Below are positions 1-5,099 of a stretch of DNA of 5,099 nt, piece by piece (the stretch's first letter is position 1; each line of letters starts with the position of its first letter). The stretch is taken from contig NZ_CALLYO010000372.1 of assembly GCF_937858865.1 (NCBI RefSeq), forward strand, positions 1 to 5,099, in the 5' to 3' direction. A model generated the notes under the pieces. It ran no database searches. It saw only the letters and a list, made by a program, of their open reading frames with translations, and had not been told where the DNA came from. The position numbers were made by a program, and so were the translations under genes. Source of the stretch: an uncultured Amaricoccus sp. Its GTDB lineage: Bacteria; Pseudomonadota; Alphaproteobacteria; Rhodobacterales; Rhodobacteraceae.

Positions 1-1000
1 AGTTGCAGACGAGCCGCGCCGAGAGCGGCTCCTCCTCCGGCCCCTCGAGGCTCTGGTCGGCCGGCCAGAGGTAGTAGCGCGCCCCCGCCGCCAGCGCCGC
101 CCGGTGCCGCCCGCGCGGCCAGGCGGCGAAGACGGCGTTCGCCTCGGTCGGGTGCAGCAGCGCGGCGCCCGGCATCGCCGCGATCCCGGCGGCGAGCTGC
201 TGCGCCCGCTCGTTCGACTGGTCGGCGAGGTCGAGCCAGAGATCGCCCTCGAGATAGGCCTCCATCTGCGCCGAGAGGAGGCGGTGCTTGGAGAAGAGGT
301 GCCCGCCGCGCTTGCGCCGGAGCTCGAATTCCCAGGCGCGGGCGGGATCGAACAGCACCACCGCCTCGACCCCGAGGCAGCCGTTCTTGGTGCCGCCGAA
401 GCACAGCACGTCGACCCCGGCCTTCCAGGAGAGCTCGGCCGGGGTGCAGTCGAGCCAGGCGACGGCGTTGGCGAAGCGCGCGCCGTCCATGTGCACCGGC
501 ATGCCCGCGGCGTGGGCGAGCCCGGCGAGCTCGGCCACCTGGGCCGGGGTGTAGGCGGTGCCGGCCTCGGTGGCGTTGGTGAGCGAGAGCGCGCCCTTCT
601 GCACGTTGTGGACGCCCACCGCCGCCGCCCGCGCGACCGCCCGCTCAAGCTCGGCCGGCGCGATGCGCCCGTGCTCGCCGTCGAGCAGGGTGAGCTTGGC
701 GCCGCCGGTGTAGAACTCCGGCGCCCCGCATTCGTCCTCGGCGACATGCGCGCCGCGGTGGCAGTAGACCGTCGCCCACGGCGGGCAGAGGCAGGCGAGC
801 GAGAGCGCGTTGGCCGCGGTTCCGGTCGCCACCAGGCGGACCGCCGCCTCCGGCGCCTCGAACACCTCGCGGAGCCGCGCCTGCACCCGCTGGAAGGCCT
901 CCTCCTCGCCGTAGGAGGGGGCGTTGCCCGCGTTCGCCGCCGTCACCGCCTCGACGATCTCGGGCGCCGCGGGACCGGTGTTGTCCGACTGGAACCACAT
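1..1000 (-). CDS. ltaE: Low-specificity L-threonine aldolase, PLP-dependent (C-terminus cut by window edge)
   Basis: Cytosolic fold-type I PLP enzyme that cleaves L-threonine or L-allo-threonine to glycine and acetaldehyde. The frame begins ATG-TGG-TTC (MWFQSDNTG) and stays open for 333 codons to the window edge. The family is usually about 345 residues, so only some 10-15 residues should be missing. Family signatures are in order: SDN at 5-7, the TGTAAN phosphate-binding segment at 59-64, HVAEDECGAPEF at 85-96, the cofactor-binding Asp in HMDGARF at 170-176, and DVLCFGGTKNG at 197-207, whose Lys205 should form the PLP Schiff base. From memory it resembles the Pseudomonas-type enzyme (FGGTKNG) more than E. 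coli LtaE (SKGLG). Its ATG overlaps the upstream UPF0260 stop by one base (TGATG), and a strong GAGGAGGAG Shine-Dalgarno lies 5 nt before it, so translation is probably coupled. It is the last visible gene of the operon. Natural substrate preference cannot be read from the sequence. Confidence 0.93.
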   Translation of the reverse strand, partial: MWFQSDNTGPAAPEIVEAVTAANAGNAPSYGEEEAFQRVQARLREVFEAPEAAVRLVATGTAANALSLACLCPPWATVYCHRGAHVAEDECGAPEFYTGGAKLTLLDGEHGRIAPAELERAVARAAAVGVHNVQKGALSLTNATEAGTAYTPAQVAELAGLAHAAGMPVHMDGARFANAVAWLDCTPAELSWKAGVDVLCFGGTKNGCLGVEAVVLFDPARAWEFELRRKRGGHLFSKHRLLSAQMEAYLEGDLWLDLADQSNERAQQLAAGIAAMPGAALLHPTEANAVFAAWPRGRHRAALAAGARYYLWPADQSLEGPEEEPLSARLVCN

Positions 1001-1485
1001 CAGATCTCCTCCTCGATCACGAAGTCTTCCCAGTCCTCCTCCGGCACCTCGTATTCCGCCACCATGCGCCCCCGCAGCGAGATGCCGGCCCGGTGCACGC
1101 TCTCGGGATCGCCCGAGATGAGCGGGTGCCAGGGCTCGAGCGCGCGCCCCTCGTGCACCAGCCGGTAGGCGCAGGTTCGCGGCATCCAGGAGAGCACGGT
1201 CTCGAGATTGTCGCGGTCGAGCACGACGCAACCCCGCACCAACTGGCGGCGGAGCGGATAGTTCCCGCAGCGGCAGGTCCCGAGATCGAGGAGCCGGCAG
1301 GCCACGCGGGTATAGGCGACCGCGCCCGTGTCCTCGTCCTCGAGCTTGATGAGGCAGCATTTGGCGCAGCCGTCGCAGAGCGCCTCCCACTCGGGGCGGG
1401 TGAGCTCCTCGAGCGGAAAGCGGCGCCAGAAGTCCTTGCGCAGGCCCTCGCGCGCCGCGCGCTTCGTCTGTCCGCCGCGGCTCAC
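1000..1485 (-). CDS. UPF0260 family cysteine-cluster protein (YcgN-like, CxxCxxCC)
   Basis: A 161-residue soluble protein of the UPF0260/YcgN group within the YkgJ-type CxxCxxCC superfamily. The family is thought to bind zinc or an Fe-S cluster, but its biochemical role is not established. The signature CDGCAKCC is at residues 37-44. Further conserved cysteines are at 63, 71, 73, 86 and 105, in the segments VACRLLD, TCRCGNYP and PRTCAYRL. The typical C-terminal run WHPLISGDPESVHRAGISLRGR is also present (longer run, about 119-140), so the protein looks complete and intact. I chose the GTG at 1485 because it overlaps the ribF stop (GTGA, 4 nt) and gives the usual short N-terminus before the FWRRFPLEELT segment. 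The same frame stays open far upstream to 2532, but that part is only the antisense-like shadow of ribF. Translation is probably coupled to ribF. The link with a flavin enzyme gene is contextual only. Confidence 0.88.
   Translation of the reverse strand: MSRGGQTKRAAREGLRKDFWRRFPLEELTRPEWEALCDGCAKCCLIKLEDEDTGAVAYTRVACRLLDLGTCRCGNYPLRRQLVRGCVVLDRDNLETVLSWMPRTCAYRLVHEGRALEPWHPLISGDPESVHRAGISLRGRMVAEYEVPEEDWEDFVIEEEI
1006..1014 (-). promoter_or_regulatory. Ribosome binding site of the threonine aldolase gene, inside the UPF0260 coding end
   Basis: On the minus strand GAGGAGGAG ends 5 nt before the threonine aldolase ATG (998-1000). The same nine bases encode the three Glu residues just before the final Ile of the UPF0260 protein. 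This strong Shine-Dalgarno sequence fixes the downstream start at 1000. Confidence 0.8.
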
Positions 1486-2423
1486 GCGGCGCCGGCGAGC
1501 TGCGCCCGCGCCTCCTCGGCGTCGCGGTGCATCTGCGCGACGAGGGGCTCGGCGCCGTCGAAGCGGAGCTCCGGCCGGAGGAAGGCGACGAGCGCCACCG
1601 ACAGCACCGCGCCGTAGAGGTCGCCGTCGAAGTCGAAGAGATGCACCTCGAGGTTCGCCGCCCGGGCGCCGAAGGTCGGCCGCACCCCGACCGAGGCGAC
1701 CCCGCGGTAGCGCCCCTGATGCGGGCCGGTCAGCACGTCGACGAGGATGGCATAGACCCCGAAGCGCGGCGGGTTGAGGCCGGCGAGGCTCATGTTGGCA
1801 GTCGGGAATCCGAGGCTGCGCCCGCGCTTGTCGCCGTGCTCGACTTCGCCCTCGATCCGGTGCCAGTGGCCGAGGATGCGCGCCGCGACCTCCGGCCGGC
1901 CGGCGGCGAGCGCCTCGCGGATCGCCGTCGAGGAGAAGTCGCCCTCCCCGTCCGAGACGAGCGGCGCCACGGTCACGCCGAAGCCGGCCGTCCGCCCGAG
2001 GGTCCGCAGCGTCTCCGCATCGCCCGCCCGGCCCTTGCCGAAGCGGAAGTCGGCGCCGACCACGACGTGCCGCACGCCGAGGCCGGCGGCGAGGGCCGCG
2101 GCCACGAAGGCCTCGGGCGGGAGGGCGGCCATCGGCGCGCCGAACGGGAGCTCGTAGAGGCGCTCGACGCCGAGCTTCTCCATCCGCCGGGCGCGGGCGT
2201 CGCCGGTCATCAGCCGGAAGGGCGGCGCGTCGGGGGCGAAGAAGCTGCGCGGGTGCGGCTCGAAGGTGACGACGCCGAAGGGTGCGCCGAGCTCGGCCGC
2301 GGCGGCATGGGCGAGCGCCAGGACCGACTGGTGCCCGAGGTGCACCCCGTCGAAGTTGCCCATGGCGACGGCGGCGCCGCGATCCGCCTCCGCCAGGCCG
2401 CGATAGTCCCGAAATCGCTTCAT
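1482..2423 (-). CDS. ribF: Bifunctional riboflavin kinase / FAD synthetase
   Basis: Cytosolic enzyme that phosphorylates riboflavin to FMN and then adenylates FMN to FAD. At 313 residues it has the usual two-domain length. The N-terminal nucleotidyltransferase (FAD synthetase) domain shows GNFDGVHLGH at 22-31, TFEPHP at 53-58, VVVGADFRFGKGRAGD at 120-135 and the FSSTAIR motif at 163-169. The C-terminal riboflavin kinase domain follows: GDKRGRSLGFPTAN at 197-210, FGVYA at 221-225, GVRPTFG at 246-252 and LEVHLFDF at 258-265, whose Glu259 is the likely catalytic base. All key motifs are intact. The start at 2423 gives the standard N-terminus, with AAGGGG a few bases upstream. It lies 30 bp after the MaoC gene and its TGA overlaps the GTG of the UPF0260 gene, so it is the middle gene of an operon. 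No FMN riboswitch-like leader is visible. Confidence 0.96.
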   Translation of the reverse strand: MKRFRDYRGLAEADRGAAVAMGNFDGVHLGHQSVLALAHAAAAELGAPFGVVTFEPHPRSFFAPDAPPFRLMTGDARARRMEKLGVERLYELPFGAPMAALPPEAFVAAALAAGLGVRHVVVGADFRFGKGRAGDAETLRTLGRTAGFGVTVAPLVSDGEGDFSSTAIREALAAGRPEVAARILGHWHRIEGEVEHGDKRGRSLGFPTANMSLAGLNPPRFGVYAILVDVLTGPHQGRYRGVASVGVRPTFGARAANLEVHLFDFDGDLYGAVLSVALVAFLRPELRFDGAEPLVAQMHRDAEEARAQLAGAA

Positions 2424-2453
2424 CGGCCCCTTGGCGGGCCGGAGCCCTGCGCG

Positions 2454-2909
2454 TCAGTCGAACCTGCGGCTCGGCGCCAGCACCAGCGCCTCGCCTTCGA
2501 GCACGACGGTATCGCCGACCCGGCAGGCGCAATCAAGCGTCACCCGGCGCTTCGCGTGGTCGATGTCGCGCACGACGACCGTCGCCTCGACCCGGTCGCC
2601 GGGCCGGACCGGGGCGCGGAACTTGAGCGTCTGGCCGAGGTAGACCGTCCCGTGGCCGGGCAGCTGCTCGCCGATCACCGCCGAGATCAGCCCGGCGGTC
2701 AGCATCCCGTGCGCGATCCGCCCCTCGAAGATGGTGTCGCGGGCATAGTCGTCGTCGAGGTGCACGGGATTGTGGTCGGTCGACAGCTCGGCGAACATCG
2801 CGATCTCGGCGTCGCCGATCGTCTTCGACAGCGACCGCTGCATCCCGATCGAGATGTCCTCGATGCAGATCGTCCCGATCGGCAGGTTGTGCCCCCGCGT
2901 GTCCAGCAT
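2454..2909 (-). CDS. MaoC-like (R)-specific enoyl-CoA hydratase/dehydratase, hot-dog fold
   Basis: A 151-residue single hot-dog-domain protein of the MaoC dehydratase group, close in form to PhaJ-type (R)-specific enoyl-CoA hydratases. The active-site segment STDHNPVHLDDDYA spans 43-56, with the expected catalytic Asp45 and His50. It is followed by RIAHGMLTAGLISAVIG (64-80), typical of the family's central helix and dimer interface. The C-terminal part FRAPVRPGDRVEATV and the ending GEALVLAPSR also match the family. Such proteins hydrate trans-2-enoyl-CoA to (R)-3-hydroxyacyl-CoA, often feeding polyhydroxyalkanoate or fatty-acid pathways. Related MaoC proteins act on other acyl-CoAs, so the exact substrate is undetermined. 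The ATG at 2909 has AGGAAGG just upstream (2914-2920), which supports this start. It is probably the first gene of the ribF operon, 128 bp beyond the HAD gene. Confidence 0.88.
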   Translation of the reverse strand: MLDTRGHNLPIGTICIEDISIGMQRSLSKTIGDAEIAMFAELSTDHNPVHLDDDYARDTIFEGRIAHGMLTAGLISAVIGEQLPGHGTVYLGQTLKFRAPVRPGDRVEATVVVRDIDHAKRRVTLDCACRVGDTVVLEGEALVLAPSRRFD

Positions 2910-2938
2910 GGCGCCTTCCTCATGTTGCGCTGCAGCGT

Positions 2939-2967
2939 ACCCTATGCGATTCGCTGGCGCGGCGCAA
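2939..2967 (-). promoter_or_regulatory. Possible sigma-70-type promoter for the MaoC-ribF operon
   Basis: In the 128-bp gap between the HAD and MaoC genes the minus strand reads TTGCGC (2967-2962), a 17-bp spacer, then TAGGGT (2944-2939). The predicted start near 2932 would give a leader of about 23 nt to the MaoC ATG, including its Shine-Dalgarno. Spacing is ideal, but each hexamer matches only half of the E. coli consensus, so this is a tentative call. The gap is visibly less GC-rich than the coding DNA and shows no convincing terminator with a T-run. Confidence 0.35.
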
Positions 2968-3037
2968 GAGCGGTGCGCAACTTTCGTTCGCTCCTACCGT
3001 ATCGTCAGGAACATTATTGCGCCGGCGTTGCGGCGGA

Positions 3038-3916
3038 TCAGCGCAGGAAGGCCATGGCGAAGAGCGGCGCGAGCCGGGCCGCCTCGAGACAGGCGGCGAG
3101 CTTCGCCGGATCCGGGCCGGCCGAGGCGGTGGTGCCGGTCTCCCCGGCGGCGAGGCCGCCGGTGACGAAGAGCGCGTCGAGCGCCTCGCCCATGGCGCCG
3201 AGGATGTCGGTGCCGATCCCGTCGCCGACGCAGAGGATCTCCTCGGGCGGCACCTCGCGGCCGAGCCGCTCCACCAGCTTCCGGCGGGCGAGCGAATAGA
3301 TCGGCGGGTGCGGCTTGCCGAAATAGTAGCTGCGCCCGCCGGCCGCGGCGTAGGCCTGCGCGATGGCGCCGGCGCAGTAGATCCGCCGCTCGCCCACGTC
3401 GACCACGATGTCGGGATTGGCGCAGAGGAGCTTCAGCCCCTTGGTCTTGCCGTAGAGGATGATCGCCCGGTAGTCGTCCGGCGTCTCGCTCATGTCGTCG
3501 AAGAGGCCGGTGCAGACGATCCCCTCCGCCTCCTCGAGCGGCACCCGCTCGACGTCGATCGGCCGGCCCTCGGCGTCGCGGAAGAAGACCAGGTCCCGCT
3601 CCGGGCCGATGTGGAAGACCCGGCGCCCGAACTGGCCGGCCGCCATCGCCGCCTGGGCCGCGTCGCCGGAGGAGACGATGAGGTCCCAGCAGGAGCGCGG
3701 CGCGCCGAGCAGGTCGAGCTGCCGCGCCACGTCCCCCGCCGGCCGCGGCGAGTTGGTGAGAAGCACCACGGTCCCGCCGCCGCCGCGGAAGGCCTCGAGC
3801 GCCGCCACCGCCTCCGGGAAGGCCCGCACCCCGTCGTGCAGGCACCCCCATAGATCGCAGAAGAGCGCGTCGTAGCCGGGATCGATCTCCGCCAGCGCGC
3901 CTATGATCTCGGTCAT
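3038..3916 (-). CDS. HAD superfamily class IIA protein, TIGR01459 type
   Basis: A 292-residue soluble protein resembling NagD/pyridoxal-phosphatase class IIA HAD hydrolases, closest to the uncharacterised TIGR01459 group. Motif I is FCDLWGCLHDG (19-29), with Asp21 as the expected nucleophile; the second Asp of the usual DxD is Trp23. Motif II is LLTNSP (52-57). The motif III lysine is probably Lys201 in FGKPHPPIY, with another candidate in the earlier YGKTKG. Motif IV is GDGIGTD (231-237). The cap region between motifs II and III fits class IIA. The start at 3916 is chosen because GGGGAG lies 5 nt upstream and the N-terminus MTEIIGALAEIDPGYDALFCD has typical spacing to motif I. An in-frame ATG at 3967 would add 17 residues but has no ribosome site and lies in a repeat. 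The frame is open as far as 4111, but that reaches into the CIRCE operator and is not credible. The gene is divergent from groESL. Substrate unknown; sugar-phosphate or PLP-like phosphatase activity is only a family analogy. Confidence 0.85.
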   Translation of the reverse strand: MTEIIGALAEIDPGYDALFCDLWGCLHDGVRAFPEAVAALEAFRGGGGTVVLLTNSPRPAGDVARQLDLLGAPRSCWDLIVSSGDAAQAAMAAGQFGRRVFHIGPERDLVFFRDAEGRPIDVERVPLEEAEGIVCTGLFDDMSETPDDYRAIILYGKTKGLKLLCANPDIVVDVGERRIYCAGAIAQAYAAAGGRSYYFGKPHPPIYSLARRKLVERLGREVPPEEILCVGDGIGTDILGAMGEALDALFVTGGLAAGETGTTASAGPDPAKLAACLEAARLAPLFAMAFLR

Positions 3917-3978
3917 CCCCGCTCCCCGCCCGCCGGAAAGCCCATACGCTTTCCATACGCACTCCATACGCGTTCCAT
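3913..3978 (-). other. Possible 21-codon upstream reading frame overlapping the HAD start
   Basis: An ATG within the outermost repeat (3978-3976) opens a frame reading MERVWSAYGKRMGFPAGGER plus a final Gly. It ends at a TGA at 3915-3913 that overlaps the HAD ATG as ATGA. A purine-rich stretch GGGAAAAGG lies a few bases upstream and could act as a weak ribosome site. The frame may be a translated leader coupled to the HAD gene or simply chance. The peptide has no recognisable motif and its composition is not informative. Confidence 0.25.
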
Positions 3979-3985
3979 ACGGCCT
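3942..3985. repeat. Four direct repeats of CCATACG with exact 11-bp period
   Basis: CCATACG occurs at 3942-3948, 3953-3959, 3964-3970 and 3975-3981, each start exactly 11 bp after the last. The first three units continue as CCATACGC and most end in T, so units are roughly CCATACGCnnT; the fourth is CCATACGGCCT. On the minus strand, which is the leader of the HAD gene, each unit reads CGTATGG and contains an ATG. The nearest unit is 26 bp from the HAD start codon. Eleven bp is about one helical turn, so a DNA-binding protein could see all copies on one face. Replication slippage could also make such an array. No known regulator site is recognised. Confidence 0.85.
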
Positions 3986-4008
3986 TTTCCCAGACTTTTC
4001 AGCCCCCT

Positions 4009-4025
4009 GCGGGCAATCCGCCCGC
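4009..4025. other. Short GC-rich inverted repeat (6-bp arms, 5-base loop) in the divergent region
   Basis: GCGGGC at 4009-4014 and GCCCGC at 4020-4025 are perfect inverted arms around AATCC. There is no T-run on either strand, so it is unlikely to be an intrinsic terminator. It may be a hairpin in the HAD leader if transcription starts upstream of it, or chance in GC-rich DNA. Confidence 0.3.
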
Positions 4026-4060
4026 TCCTCACGATTCCAGCCATATTTCCCCCTCTCCGT

Positions 4061-4090
4061 CTTGACACGGAGCGGCCCGCTCAATACCTC
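4061..4090 (+). promoter_or_regulatory. groESL promoter, heat-shock/housekeeping type
   Basis: CTTGACA (4061-4067) contains a perfect TTGACA -35 element, and its leading C also suits RpoH-type heat-shock promoters. The -10 element is weaker: TACCTC at 4085-4090 lies at a 17-bp spacing, inside CAATACCTC. The predicted start near 4097 places CIRCE right at the beginning of the transcript, the usual layout for HrcA-controlled groE operons. A 13-bp dyad fills the middle of the spacer. Which sigma factor uses it cannot be decided from the sequence. Confidence 0.65.
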
Positions 4091-4100
4091 TGACGCGCCT

Positions 4101-4127
4101 TTAGCACTCATGGGTGGCGAGTGCTAA
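4101..4127. promoter_or_regulatory. CIRCE operator, HrcA binding site
   Basis: TTAGCACTC (4101-4109), a 9-bp spacer and GAGTGCTAA (4119-4127) form a perfect copy of the CIRCE consensus TTAGCACTC-N9-GAGTGCTAA. The heat-shock repressor HrcA, whose folding depends on GroE, binds this element and represses groESL under non-stress conditions. It lies about 10 bp after the proposed -10 element and 57 bp before the groES start. The hrcA gene is not in the window. Confidence 0.98.
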
Positions 4128-4184
4128 CATACGGCCTGAAGCCCACCCGCAAGGTAGGAACGCGAACCAAGGAGCGATCCCAAA

Positions 4185-5099
<915 letters not shown>

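Noticed and set aside
104..1168. A 354-codon plus-strand open frame over the threonine aldolase gene
   Set aside because: It is the antisense shadow of the threonine aldolase and the UPF0260 end; composition is low-complexity and no motif is visible.
1486..2532. N-terminal extension of the UPF0260 frame to about 510 residues (apparent fusion)
   Set aside because: The extra part is an Arg-rich out-of-frame reading of ribF. The UPF0260 family is about 150-160 residues, and the GTG at 1485 gives that length with a GTGA overlap.
2924..2981. Inverted arms GTTGCGC (2924-2930) and GCGCAAC (2975-2981) in the HAD-MaoC gap as an operator or terminator
   Set aside because: Seven-base arms separated by 44 bases in GC-rich DNA are readily due to chance, and there is no T-run for a terminator.
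1527..3299. A 590-codon plus-strand open frame across ribF, the MaoC gene and part of the HAD gene
   Set aside because: It lies antisense to three genes with clear family motifs. Its product is low-complexity, rich in Arg, Ala, Gly, Glu and His, as expected from complementary strands of very GC-rich genes. No ribosome site or recognisable domain.
3942..3985. The 11-bp repeats as a CRISPR array or plasmid-type origin iterons
   Set aside because: Units and linkers are far too short for CRISPR. There is no rep gene, DnaA box cluster or adjacent AT-rich unwinding stretch, and the context is chromosomal housekeeping genes.
3917..4111. 65-residue N-terminal extension of the HAD protein to an ATG at 4111
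   Set aside because: That ATG is inside the CIRCE spacer and the extension crosses the groESL promoter, with no resemblance to family N-termini. The ATG at 3916 has a good Shine-Dalgarno and the right distance to motif I.

Overview
The window is very GC-rich bacterial chromosomal DNA with tightly packed genes. Several traits together suggest an alphaproteobacterium, most likely Rhodobacterales-like: strong G/C preference at third codon positions, an HAD class IIA protein of the TIGR01459 type, a UPF0260 cysteine-cluster protein, and groESL preceded by a perfect CIRCE operator. This placement is inferred from gene content and protein resemblance. No rRNA, tRNA, CRISPR or mobile element was seen.

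Positions 1-3916 hold five genes, all on the minus strand. In transcription order they are: a TIGR01459-type HAD protein (3916-3038), a MaoC-like hydratase/dehydratase (2909-2454), ribF (2423-1482), a UPF0260 cysteine-cluster protein (1485-1000) and a low-specificity L-threonine aldolase (1000 to beyond position 1, C-terminus cut off). The last three genes overlap by 4 and 1 nt, and ribF lies 30 bp after the MaoC gene, so these four are very probably one operon with translational coupling. A 128-bp gap separates the HAD gene from the MaoC gene and may carry a separate promoter for the downstream four.

Positions 3917-4184 are a divergent regulatory region. On the groESL side it has a TTGACA-type promoter and a perfect CIRCE inverted repeat, the binding site of the heat-shock repressor HrcA. 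On the HAD side there are four direct repeats of CCATACG with an exact 11-bp period. A further 10-bp match lies just after CIRCE. The repeats place four ATG codons in all three frames ahead of the HAD gene. One of them opens a 21-codon frame whose stop overlaps the HAD start codon.

Positions 4185-5099 carry groES (complete) and groEL (first 190 codons; it runs off the window) on the plus strand, encoding the GroEL/GroES chaperonin.

Most genes are ordinary housekeeping genes. I see no evidence for a new defence or mobile system. The points most worth following are the phased repeat/upstream-frame arrangement in the HAD leader and the atypical HAD motif I (D-x-W instead of D-x-D).
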